Shown here: in pieces, positions 1 through 5,304 of the stretch
Layout: each line of letters opens with the position of its first letter
How positions within the stretch are numbered: the stretch's first letter is position 1
Source: Burkholderiaceae bacterium
Lineage (GTDB): Bacteria; Pseudomonadota; Gammaproteobacteria; Burkholderiales; Burkholderiaceae_C
Direction of reading: 5' to 3'
Length of the DNA: 5,304 bases
NCBI GenBank assembly: GCA_017999135.1
Contig: JAGOBT010000271.1
Span: 1-5,304 of the forward strand
Translations under genes and position numbers: made by a program
The notes under the pieces: model-generated
What the model saw: the letters and a program-made list of their open reading frames with translations, nothing else
Told to the model about the DNA's origin: nothing
Database searches by the model: none

Positions 1-939
1 GTCGGCGGCGCCATCGTCCCATTCCACGCCGCTGCCCAGGGCCTGGGTGGCCTGGGCCCAGCGGGTGGCCACCTGGGCATCGATCACCCCGGCGTCGGAT
101 TCCACCCGGCAGCCGCCGCGTGCCATCGTCGGCTGCGCCAGCAGGCGGGCGCCGCGGGCGGCCAGGGCTTCCTCGCTGCCCTGGGCCACCAGGGCATGGT
201 CATCGGGGTGCACCAGCACGGTGATGTGGCGGGCGCTCATCAGCACGGCGTTGACCGCCTCGCGCGCCACCTGGGCCACCAGGCCCGGGCGCACGGTCAG
301 TTCGCTGCGCACCACCTGGCGGGCCAGTTCGGTGGCCACGCGTGCCACGCTGGCGGCCATGTCCTGCTCCAGCCGGCCCAGGTCGTCGTCCAGCGCCTGC
401 AGCACGCGGGCCATCTGGCTGCTGGTCTGGCTGGCGAAGCTTTCCTTGAAGCTCTCCAGCGCGACCAGGCCGTCGCGGTAGCCGTCCTGGTAGCCCTGCT
501 GGCGGGCGGTGGCCACTTGCTGCTGGGCATCGGCCAGCAGCGCGGCGCGCTGGGCAGCCAGGGCGGCCTGCCAGTCCGGGTCGGGTTGCGGTGCCGGCGC
601 GGGTGCGGGTGCGGGTGCGGCAGCCTGCCGCACGGCGCTGTCGGCCGGCGTGGTGCCCGAGAACGCATCGCTCACCGGCCAGGGCGGCAGCGGCGGGCCG
701 GGCGGGCGCTCGCCGTCGGTGCGGGGCCGCACTGCGGCATGCGGCGCGCCCGGCTGCGCCGGCTGGCTGATGGTGGGGGCCTCGGCAAACGCGCCGGGCA
801 TCCAGGACGAAAAGCCCTGCAGTTCTTCGCGCGGAATGAAGCGGGTGTAGGCCACGCCGGCGCGCAGCACCGCGGGCGGCGGCTCGGCCTGCGGGCCGTG
901 CAGGCGTTCGTGGGGCGTGGGGCGCCTAGAGGAACTCAT
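1..939 (-). CDS. fliH: Flagellar assembly protein FliH, partial (3' end outside window)
   Basis: FliH is the cytoplasmic regulator of the flagellar type III export ATPase; it dimerises, binds FliI and helps dock the ATPase at the export gate and C-ring. The frame stays open from the ATG at 939 to the window edge, giving 313 visible residues with no stop. Residues 33-50 hold the N-terminal block RFIPREEL followed by SSWMPGAF, the conserved tip region with its tryptophan. Residues 54-122 are a Pro/Ala-rich linker containing an Ala-Pro run at about 107-117. Glycines 149, 153 and 157 form the GxxxGxxxG helix-packing repeat typical of FliH. The C-terminal globular part shows ITVLVHPDD (239-247) and GGCRVESDAGVIDAQVATRW (275-294), the FliH family signature. 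Only a short tail should be missing. The start overlaps the end of fliG by 14 bases and has GGAGG five bases upstream. It is longer than enterobacterial FliH (roughly 230-240 residues), mainly through the linker. Confidence 0.93.
   Translation of the reverse strand, partial: MSSSRRPTPHERLHGPQAEPPPAVLRAGVAYTRFIPREELQGFSSWMPGAFAEAPTISQPAQPGAPHAAVRPRTDGERPPGPPLPPWPVSDAFSGTTPADSAVRQAAAPAPAPAPAPQPDPDWQAALAAQRAALLADAQQQVATARQQGYQDGYRDGLVALESFKESFASQTSSQMARVLQALDDDLGRLEQDMAASVARVATELARQVVRSELTVRPGLVAQVAREAVNAVLMSARHITVLVHPDDHALVAQGSEEALAARGARLLAQPTMARGGCRVESDAGVIDAQVATRWAQATQALGSGVEWDDGAAD
599..620. repeat. GCGGGT hexanucleotide tandem repeat inside fliH
   Basis: Three perfect GCGGGT units followed by GCGG lie within the linker-coding part of fliH. 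On the coding strand they read as alternating Ala-Pro codons (residues about 108-115). Because the unit is six bases, gain or loss of copies would keep the reading frame and only lengthen or shorten the linker by two residues per unit. This is a short low-complexity tract, not a regulatory element as far as can be seen. Confidence 0.7.
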
Positions 940-1921
940 CCGCGCCTCCGCTGGCGATCACGATCTGGCCTTCCTCGACCAGGCGGCGCACGATCTTCAG
1001 GATTTCCTTCTGCTCGTTTTCCACGTCGGACACGCGCACCGGGCCGCGGCCTTCCAGGTCTTCCTTCAGCGTCTCGGCGGCGCGGCTGGACATGTTGCGG
1101 AAGACCTTGTCGCGCATCTCCGGCGCCGCGCCCTTGAGCGCCAGCACCAGCGATTCGCTCTGCACTTCCTTCAGGATCATCTGGATGCCCTTGTCGTCGA
1201 CCTTGATCAGGTCGTCGAAGCCGAACATGTTGTCCATCAGCTTCTGGGCCAGGTCGGGGTCGCTCTCGCGCACGTAGTCGAGCACGCTGGTCTCCAGCGC
1301 GCTGCCCAGCAGGTTGATGATCTCGGCGGCCGTCTTCACGCCACCCAGCGTGGCCTTGCGCATGCGCTCGCTGCCGGCCAGCACGTTGCTGAGCACGTCG
1401 TTCAGGTCCTTCAGCGCGGCGGGCTGGATGCCGTCGAGCGTGGCGATGCGCACCATCACCTCGTTGCGCTGGCGCTCGGTGAAGAACTTCATGATCTCGC
1501 TGGCGAGGTCGGCATCCAGGTGCACCATGATCGCGGCCACGATCTGCGGGTGCTCGTTGCGCAGCAGCTCGGCCACGCTGCCCGGGTCCATCCACTTCAG
1601 GCCCTCGATGCCGCTGACATCGTTGCCCTGCAGGATGCGGTCGATCAGCAGGTTGGCCTTGTCTTCGCCCAGCGCCTTGCGCAGCACCGTCTTCACGTAC
1701 TCGTCGGTGTCCGACACCAGCGCATGCTGGTCCAGCGCATTGGTGGCAAAGCGTTCCAGCACCTTGGCCAGCCGTTCACGCGGCACGATCTTCAGCCTGG
1801 CGATGGTCTCGCCGAGCTTCTGCACCTCCTTGGGCGACAGCTGCTTGAACACCTCGGCGGCTTCTTCCTCGCCGATGGACATCAGCAGGATCGCTGCCTC
1901 TTCAACGCCGTTCTCGTCCAT
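926..1921 (-). CDS. fliG: Flagellar motor switch protein FliG
   Basis: FliG is the rotor protein of the flagellar switch complex. Its N-terminus binds FliF of the MS ring, its middle domain binds FliM, and its C-terminal domain meets the MotA stator to generate torque and switch direction. The protein is 331 residues from the ATG at 1921, the same length as E. coli FliG. The middle domain carries the EHPQ motif (123-126, with the preceding ELLRN), and the hinge region carries MFGFDDL (232-238). The torque helix keeps the charged set known from E. coli: Lys263, Arg280, Glu287, Asp288 and Arg296 here, matching K264, R281, D288, D289 and R297, with one conservative Asp-to-Glu change. I chose the ATG at 1921 over the GTG at 1924 because AGGAG lies seven bases before the ATG but only four before the GTG. 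The start shares one base with the fliF stop, and the 3' end overlaps fliH, so the three genes are probably translationally coupled. Confidence 0.98.
   Translation of the reverse strand: MDENGVEEAAILLMSIGEEEAAEVFKQLSPKEVQKLGETIARLKIVPRERLAKVLERFATNALDQHALVSDTDEYVKTVLRKALGEDKANLLIDRILQGNDVSGIEGLKWMDPGSVAELLRNEHPQIVAAIMVHLDADLASEIMKFFTERQRNEVMVRIATLDGIQPAALKDLNDVLSNVLAGSERMRKATLGGVKTAAEIINLLGSALETSVLDYVRESDPDLAQKLMDNMFGFDDLIKVDDKGIQMILKEVQSESLVLALKGAAPEMRDKVFRNMSSRAAETLKEDLEGRGPVRVSDVENEQKEILKIVRRLVEEGQIVIASGGADEFL
945..949 (-). promoter_or_regulatory. Ribosome binding site of fliH (inside fliG)
   Basis: On the minus strand GGAGG precedes the fliH ATG at 939 by five bases. It lies within the last codons of fliG, supporting the overlapping start and reinitiation by ribosomes finishing fliG. 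Confidence 0.75.
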
Positions 1922-3633
1922 CACTCGTCTCCTGACATCCAGGCGCGCAGGATGTTGGCCACCGCCACCGGGTTCTGCTTGGCCAGTTCACGCGCATCGG
2001 TCAGCTGGGACTCGACCTTCTGGTTGTTCTCCAGGGCCAGCAGTTCGGCCTCGTCGGGGCCGGGCAGGGCTTCCTTGTCGTCGACCACCGCGTTCAGGCT
2101 GGGGTCGGGCTCGGGGGCGGGCGGCGGCGGGTCGGGCCGCAGGGCCGGGCGCACCACGCCAAACAGCAGCATCAGCGCCACCAGCGTCAGCGCGCCAGGC
2201 AGGGCGCCCACCTTCAGCAGGTCGACGAACCACGGTTGCTGCCACACGGGCACCGCCTCGGGCTCGGTCTTGGGATCGGCGCGGAACGGGATGTTGACCA
2301 CCCGCACCGAATCACCACGTTCCTTCTTGTAGCCCACGGCTTCCTGCACCAGGGCGGTGAGCTTGTCCAGCTCTTCCGCCGGCAGCGGGGCGCTGCCGGG
2401 CTTGCCGGTCTTGGCGTCGACGGTGCTGCGGTGGTTGACCAGCACCGCCACGTTCACGCGGCGGATCTCGCCGGTGGCGGCGCGCTTGGTCTCCACCGTC
2501 TTGCCCACCTCGTAGTTGATGGTGTTCTCGCGCCGTGCGCCCACACCGCCCAGCCCGGCCTGCGCTGCCTGCAGCGGCGCGGCCGACGCGGCCGTCGCCG
2601 GTGCGGCCGCCGGCGTGGGGGCCTGGTTGGTGGCCGCGCCGGGCACGCCGGTGGGCTGCGGTGGCGTGTTGCCGGTGGCCTCGATGCTCTGCTGGCTGCG
2701 CACGCTGGCGCGGGCATCGGGGCCCTGGTTGGGTGCAAAGGCCTCGCTGGTCTGCTCGACCTGGCTGAAGTCGAGCTCGGCGGTGACGGTGGCGCGCAGG
2801 TTGTCCTTGCCCAGCGCCGGCTCCAGGATCTCGTTGACACGCTGCAGCAGCCGTGCCTCGGTCTCGCGCAGGTGCATGCGCTGCTGCTGGGTCAGGTCGC
2901 TGCGCTGGTCGCTGTCGGGCTGGGTGAGCCAGTTGCCGTCCTGGTCGGTGACGCTGACGGCCTTGGCGCTGAGCCCGGGCACCGCGGTGGCCGTCATGTT
3001 GACGATGCCGGCGATCTGGTTGCGGTCCAGCGTGCGGCCGGGCAGCAGGGTCAGCGCCACCGAGGCGGAAGGCTTGTCCTGGTCGCGGTAGAAGCCGTTC
3101 TGGCCGGTCAGGGCCACCATCACCCGCGCCGATTCCACCGCCGAGATGGTCTTGATCTGCTGCTCCAGCTGGGACGACAGCGCCCGCTGCAGGTTGGTGC
3201 GTTCCTGCAGGGCCGACTGGCCGAAGCCGGTCTTGTCCATCGCCTCGAAGCCGCTGGGGGCCGACTTCGGCAGCCCGGCCATGGCCAGTTTCATGCGCAG
3301 GGCGTTCACCTTCTCGGCCGGCACCATGATCAGGCCGCCGCCATTGGCCAGTTCATGCGGCTCGCCGAGCTTGTTCAGCTGCTCGACCACCAGGCCCAGC
3401 TCGGTGTTGGGCAGCACCTGCGGGAACAGCGGCGACATCGGCACATGCCGGCTCCACAGCGCCAGCGCCACCAGCACGGCCACCAGGCCGGCGGTGCCGA
3501 CGGCCAGCAGCGTCTTCTTGCGCGCCGGCAGGGCCTGCAGCCGGGCCATGGGGCCGGTGGGCGTGTCGGGCGTGGCCTCGGCCAGCATGGCCGCCTGGTT
3601 GGCGGGGGTCAGGGCGGTGACTGCAGCGTCCAT
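1921..3633 (-). CDS. fliF: Flagellar MS-ring protein FliF
   Basis: FliF forms the MS ring in the inner membrane, the base on which the rod, export gate and C-ring assemble. The 570-residue length fits the family. Residues 41-60 are the first transmembrane helix, followed by the periplasmic YscJ/FliF ring-building region (about 64-235, including the SARVMVALTGQNGFYRDQDK-like core at 168-187). The FliF C-terminal region follows (about 253-450, with INYEVGKTVE at 372-381 and VNVAVLVNHR at 393-402). Residues about 322-362 are a Pro/Ala-rich low-complexity insert. The second transmembrane helix is at about 475-494. The cytoplasmic tail has a Pro-rich stretch (500-511) and ends in the FliG-binding helices (ARELAKQNP and ANILRAWM, 547-566). 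The start is well fixed, since an in-frame TGA sits only two codons upstream of the ATG. No convincing Shine-Dalgarno sequence precedes it; the nearest purine-rich run is GGGCGG. It is the first gene of the fliFGH operon, divergent from fliE. Confidence 0.98.
   Translation of the reverse strand: MDAAVTALTPANQAAMLAEATPDTPTGPMARLQALPARKKTLLAVGTAGLVAVLVALALWSRHVPMSPLFPQVLPNTELGLVVEQLNKLGEPHELANGGGLIMVPAEKVNALRMKLAMAGLPKSAPSGFEAMDKTGFGQSALQERTNLQRALSSQLEQQIKTISAVESARVMVALTGQNGFYRDQDKPSASVALTLLPGRTLDRNQIAGIVNMTATAVPGLSAKAVSVTDQDGNWLTQPDSDQRSDLTQQQRMHLRETEARLLQRVNEILEPALGKDNLRATVTAELDFSQVEQTSEAFAPNQGPDARASVRSQQSIEATGNTPPQPTGVPGAATNQAPTPAAAPATAASAAPLQAAQAGLGGVGARRENTINYEVGKTVETKRAATGEIRRVNVAVLVNHRSTVDAKTGKPGSAPLPAEELDKLTALVQEAVGYKKERGDSVRVVNIPFRADPKTEPEAVPVWQQPWFVDLLKVGALPGALTLVALMLLFGVVRPALRPDPPPPAPEPDPSLNAVVDDKEALPGPDEAELLALENNQKVESQLTDARELAKQNPVAVANILRAWMSGDE
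1929..1933 (-). promoter_or_regulatory. Ribosome binding site that decides the fliG start
   Basis: On the minus strand AGGAG, within the last codons of fliF, ends seven bases before the ATG at 1921. That spacing favours this ATG over the GTG one codon earlier, which would have only four bases of spacing. Confidence 0.8.
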
Positions 3634-3653
3634 GTGTCAGTGCCGCCCGGCCG

Positions 3654-3710
3654 CCCGAAGGCGCTGACGCGCCCCCTCGGGGGGCAGCGAACGAAGTGAG
3701 CGTGGGGGCT
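3654..3710 (+). repeat. Dispersed hairpin repeat, copy 1 (in the presumed fliF leader)
   Basis: This non-coding stretch begins CCCGAAG and contains two successive hairpins. GCGC-TGAC-GCGC spans 3661-3672, and GCCCCC-TCG-GGGGGC is a perfect 6-bp stem at 3671-3685. The tail AGCGAACGAAGTGAGCG follows. The same architecture, with related sequence in the same orientation, appears at 4289-4323 after fliE. From memory, elements of this type (CCCGAAG, a GCGC-type stem, then C5/G5 stem) are scattered in intergenic DNA of Comamonadaceae-like genomes; I cannot confirm copy number here. No coding capacity, transposase or target duplication is seen. Its position means that it would be transcribed in the fliF leader if the promoter proposed at 3772-3777 is right. 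Confidence 0.65.
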
Positions 3711-3737
3711 GTGGCATGGGAAGTGGGGGGCGTCGTG

Positions 3738-3760
3738 AGGGCCAGGCCAGGCAGGGCCCT
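3738..3760. other. Possible hairpin in fliF-proximal intergenic DNA
   Basis: AGGGCC (3738-3743) can pair with GGCCCT (3755-3760) around an 11-base loop. It lies near the predicted transcription start on the fliF side. The stem is short and the region is G/C-rich, so it could be chance. Confidence 0.25.
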
Positions 3761-3771
3761 GTTCGGCGTTG

Positions 3772-3777
3772 ATTGTT
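3772..3777 (-). promoter_or_regulatory. Candidate -10 element for fliFGH
   Basis: On the minus strand the hexamer AACAAT matches TATAAT at four of six positions and is one of the few A/T-rich spots in this gap. It begins 19 bases outside the dyad at 3797-3839. The sequence 17 bases upstream (CATGCC) is a poor -35, as expected if an activator is needed. Transcription would start near 3765, leaving a leader of about 130 bases before fliF. This is inference from position and sequence only. Confidence 0.35.
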
Positions 3778-3796
3778 CGACGGGGGTGCGCGCCGG

Positions 3797-3839
3797 CATG
3801 GCGGAAACAGCCCGCAATTCGGGCTTCAGTTCGCACCAT
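3797..3839. promoter_or_regulatory. Imperfect dyad, candidate shared FlhDC-type operator between fliF and fliE
   Basis: The centre is a perfect inverted repeat, AGCCCG (3809-3814), CAATT, CGGGCT (3820-3825). Symmetry continues outward imperfectly: CATGGCGGAAAC on the left (3797-3808) against GTT-C-GCACCAT on the right (3829-3839), with a few inserted bases. The left arm, CATGGCGGAAACAGCC, resembles the enterobacterial FlhDC half-site as I recall it (AAYGS, 2-3 bases, AAATARCG). FlhDC activates class II flagellar genes such as fliE and fliF in enterobacteria, and many Burkholderiales also have FlhDC. Candidate -10 hexamers lie 19 bases beyond each edge. The dyad and its symmetry are seen directly; the regulator is inferred. 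Confidence 0.5.
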
Positions 3840-3858
3840 CGTGGCCGAGGGGCGCGCC

Positions 3859-3864
3859 TAGAGT
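3859..3864 (+). promoter_or_regulatory. Candidate -10 element for fliE
   Basis: TAGAGT matches TATAAT at four of six positions and begins 19 bases after the right edge of the dyad, mirroring the arrangement on the fliF side. The region 17 bases upstream (CCATCG) is a poor -35, consistent with activator dependence. Transcription would start near 3871, giving a leader of about 47 bases that contains a small CGTGG-CAAA-CCACG hairpin at 3871-3884. Confidence 0.35.
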
Positions 3865-3917
3865 GCAGGGCGTGGCAAACCACGGTGCAACCGCGCCGGC
3901 TGCCCCCAGAGCACCCC

Positions 3918-4277
3918 ATGAAACTCGAGCTCAAGCCCTTCGACTTCCAGCAGGCCGTGGCCCGGGCCGGCCTGCGGCCCGATGGCACGCCGATCGGTCA
4001 GGCGGTGGGGCTGGGCAAGGCGGGCCAGACCGGCAAGGCCGAGGGCAGCGAGCCGGCGAACTTCACCACCGCCATGGCGCAGGCGCTGCGCGCGGTGAGC
4101 GATGCGCAGCTGGAGTCCAGCCGCCTGCAGCGCGAACTGCAGCTGGACAACCCCACGGTGAGCCTGGAGCAGACCATGATCGCGATGAACAAGTCGCAGG
4201 TCGGCTTCCAGGCCGCGCTGACGGTGCGCAACCGCCTGGTGCAGGCCTACACCGATATCATGAACATGCAGGTGTGA
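3918..4277 (+). CDS. fliE: Flagellar hook-basal body complex protein FliE
   Basis: FliE is a small exported rod-base protein that joins the MS ring to the proximal rod and is among the first substrates of the flagellar export apparatus. The 119-residue length fits the family (about 100-120). The variable N-terminal half (1-47) includes a Gly/Lys-rich linker. The conserved half starts at FTTAMAQALRAVSDAQ (49-64) and continues through DNPTVSLEQTMIAMNKSQ (77-94). It ends in LTVRNRLVQAYTDIMNMQV (101-119), a textbook FliE C-terminus. The frame is open further upstream to an ATG at 3696, but that would add 74 residues encoded by repeat and promoter DNA, so the ATG at 3918 is preferred. No strong Shine-Dalgarno sequence is visible; AGAG lies about seven bases before the start. 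It is divergent from fliF, as in enterobacteria, and appears to be monocistronic because a convergent gene follows. Confidence 0.97.
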   Translation: MKLELKPFDFQQAVARAGLRPDGTPIGQAVGLGKAGQTGKAEGSEPANFTTAMAQALRAVSDAQLESSRLQRELQLDNPTVSLEQTMIAMNKSQVGFQAALTVRNRLVQAYTDIMNMQV

Positions 4278-4288
4278 ACTGGCCCACC

Positions 4289-4323
4289 CCCGAAGCGCCT
4301 GCGGCGCTCCCCCTCAAGGGGGC
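4289..4323 (+). repeat. Dispersed hairpin repeat, copy 2 (after fliE)
   Basis: This stretch starts CCCGAAG like copy 1 at 3654 and holds two stems in the same order. AGCGCC-TGC-GGCGCT spans 4294-4308, and CCCCC-TCAA-GGGGG spans 4309-4322. Copy 1 has CCCGAAG, GCGC stem, C5 TC G6; copy 2 has CCCGAAG, AGCGCC stem, C5 TCAA G5. The sequences are diverged but plainly the same element in the same orientation. It begins 11 bases after the fliE stop, so it may also serve as part of the 3' end signal of fliE. Confidence 0.65.
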
Positions 4324-4360
4324 AACGCCGACGGCCCGGCAAAGCCGGTTCCGTGGCGTT
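4324..4360. terminator. Long stem-loop between convergent genes, possible bidirectional terminator
   Basis: AACGCC (4324-4329) pairs with GGCGTT (4355-4360), ACGG (4331-4334) with CCGT (4351-4354), and CCGGC (4336-4340) with GCCGG (4344-4348) around an AAA loop. That makes 15 base pairs interrupted only by a one-base bulge and a small internal loop. There is no T tract on either side, so it is not a classical intrinsic terminator. Its place between the fliE and acyl-CoA ligase 3' ends suggests a transcript-end or mRNA-stabilising structure serving both strands. Confidence 0.5.
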
Positions 4361-4404
4361 CGCTTGGTTGCCAGCACCGAGCGCGGGGTGGTCGATGGTT
4401 TCGG

Positions 4405-5304
4405 TCAGGCGGTCTTGATCTCGGACAGGCCCAGCTCGGCGATCGACTCCTGCCGCATCACGAACTTCTGGATCTTGCCGGTGATGGTCATCGGGAAGCC
4501 GTCGACGAAGCGGATGTGCCGCGGGATCTTGTAGTGGGCGATCTGGCCGCGGCAGAAATCGCGGATCTCGTCGGGCGTGGCGCTGGCGCCATCACGCAGC
4601 TTGATCCAGGCGCACAGCTCTTCGCCGTACTTCACATCGGGCACGCCCACCACCTGCACGTCCTGCACCGCCGGGTGGCGGTAGAGGAATTCCTCGATCT
4701 CGCGCGGATAGACGTTCTCGCCGCCGCGGATCACCATGTCCTTCAGCCGCCCGACGATGTTGACATAGCCTTCGGCGTCCATGGTGGCCAGGTCGCCGGT
4801 GTGCATCCAGCCCTCGGCATCCACCGCCTCGGCGGTCTTGGCGGGGTCGCCCCAGTAGCCCTGCATCACCGAATAACCGCGGGTGCACAGCTCGCCAGTG
4901 ACACCGACCGGCACCGGCCGGCCCTGCTCGTCGGCGATCTTCACCTCCAGGTGCGGCTGCACCCGGCCGACGGTGGACACGCGCTTGTTCAGCGGGTCGT
5001 CGGTGGCGCTCTGGGTGCTGACCGGCGATGTCTCGGTCATGCCGTAGGCGATGGTCACCTCGGTCATGTGCATCTGCGCCTGCACCCGCTTCATCACCTC
5101 GATCGGGCAGGGTGATCCGGCCATGATGCCGGTGCGCAGGCTGCGGATGTCGAATTCGGCAAATCGCGGGTGGTCCAGCTCGGCGATGAACATCGTGGGC
5201 ACGCCGTACAGCGCGGTGCAGCGCTCGTCCTGCACCGTCTGCAGCACGGCCAGCGGGTCGAAGGCCTCGGCCGGGTAGACCATGGTGGCGCCGTGCGTCA
5301 GGCA
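4405..5304 (-). CDS. Fatty-acyl-CoA synthetase (AMP-binding family), partial (5' end outside window)
   Basis: ATP-dependent acid:CoA ligases of the ANL superfamily activate a carboxylic acid as acyl-AMP and transfer it to CoA. The frame is open to the window edge, giving 299 visible residues, about the C-terminal half of a protein usually near 550-570 residues. The ATG at 5283 is internal, because the preceding codons (CLTHGAT) already read as family sequence. Visible motifs, numbered from the edge, are YGMTETSP (87-94, adenylate-binding A5 motif) and HTGD (168-171, ribose-binding Asp). [16 protein letters not shown] (185-200) is the hinge/A8 motif. Near the end, the [10 protein letters not shown] region carries the catalytic lysine at about 277. 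The sequence resembles medium- or long-chain fatty-acyl-CoA synthetases of proteobacteria, but substrate cannot be read from the sequence. It converges on fliE and has no evident flagellar role; it probably marks the edge of the flagellar cluster. Confidence 0.93.
   Translation of the reverse strand, partial: CLTHGATMVYPAEAFDPLAVLQTVQDERCTALYGVPTMFIAELDHPRFAEFDIRSLRTGIMAGSPCPIEVMKRVQAQMHMTEVTIAYGMTETSPVSTQSATDDPLNKRVSTVGRVQPHLEVKIADEQGRPVPVGVTGELCTRGYSVMQGYWGDPAKTAEAVDAEGWMHTGDLATMDAEGYVNIVGRLKDMVIRGGENVYPREIEEFLYRHPAVQDVQVVGVPDVKYGEELCAWIKLRDGASATPDEIRDFCRGQIAHYKIPRHIRFVDGFPMTITGKIQKFVMRQESIAELGLSEIKTA

Noticed and set aside
1922..1924. GTG at 1924 as the fliG start
   Set aside because: It is possible, but the Shine-Dalgarno spacing is only four bases, and the ATG immediately after has seven and gives the usual 331 residues.
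917..3699. Two long open frames on the plus strand (917-2332, 471 codons; 2236-3699, 487 codons) opposite fliG and fliF
   Set aside because: They are His/Gln/Leu/Gly/Ala-rich translations with no recognisable domain. They arise because the GC-rich third positions of fliG and fliF remove stops from the opposite frame; the minus-strand proteins match their families throughout.
3873..3890. Possible sigma-54 promoter (TGGCA at 3873, TGCAA ending at 3890) before fliE
   Set aside because: The distance between the GG and GC dinucleotides is 11 bases instead of the required 10, and the match outside them is weak. The inverted repeat CGTGG-CAAA-CCACG explains the same bases.
3696..3917. In-frame 5' extension of fliE giving a 193-residue protein
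   Set aside because: FliE is normally about 100-120 residues. The extra 74 residues would be encoded by the dispersed repeat, the candidate promoters and the dyad, and show no FliE-like sequence.
5281..5283. ATG at 5283 as the start of the acyl-CoA ligase
   Set aside because: The frame stays open to the window edge, the codons before the ATG read as normal family sequence, and a 292-residue protein would lack the N-terminal half including the P-loop-like ATP-binding motif.
1..5304. A novel defence, mobile or RNA-based system
   Set aside because: No spaced direct repeats, transposase, integrase, tRNA-like or rRNA-like sequence or unknown protein was found; every substantial coding region belongs to a known flagellar or acyl-CoA ligase family.

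Overview
The window is very GC-rich, with strong G/C preference at third codon positions. It carries one end of a flagellar basal-body gene cluster plus part of an acyl-CoA ligase gene. Protein character (FliH with the N-terminal RFIPREEL/SW block, a FliF-FliG-FliH order divergent from FliE) and a dispersed intergenic repeat both suggest a betaproteobacterium of the Burkholderiales, possibly Comamonadaceae or a Rubrivivax/Leptothrix-type relative. The placement is recall-based inference, not a search result.

Layout. On the minus strand, transcribed right to left, lie fliF (1921-3633), fliG (926-1921) and fliH (1-939, 3' end cut off by the window). fliF/fliG share one base (TGATG) and fliG/fliH overlap by 14 bases, so this is a tightly coupled operon that probably continues into fliI beyond the left edge. 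A 284-base divergent intergenic region (3634-3917) separates fliF from fliE, which runs on the plus strand (3918-4277). After fliE come 127 non-coding bases with hairpins. Then comes a convergent minus-strand fatty-acyl-CoA synthetase gene (4405-5304), cut at its 5' end by the window.

How the genes work together. FliF builds the MS ring in the inner membrane. FliG sits on its cytoplasmic face as the rotor protein that meets the stator and the C-ring. FliH belongs to the FliH-FliI-FliJ export ATPase complex. FliE links the MS ring to the rod. These are all early (class II type) assembly components. The fliE-fliF gap contains a large imperfect dyad at 3797-3839, with half-sites resembling FlhDC boxes. 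A candidate -10 hexamer lies 19 bases outside each edge, which suggests one shared operator serving both directions.

The other notable signal is a degenerate hairpin-bearing repeat present twice in the same orientation, once in the presumed fliF leader and once just after fliE. I see no mobile element, CRISPR array, RNA gene or evidence of an undescribed system. The genes are ordinary members of known families and the interest lies in the intergenic DNA.
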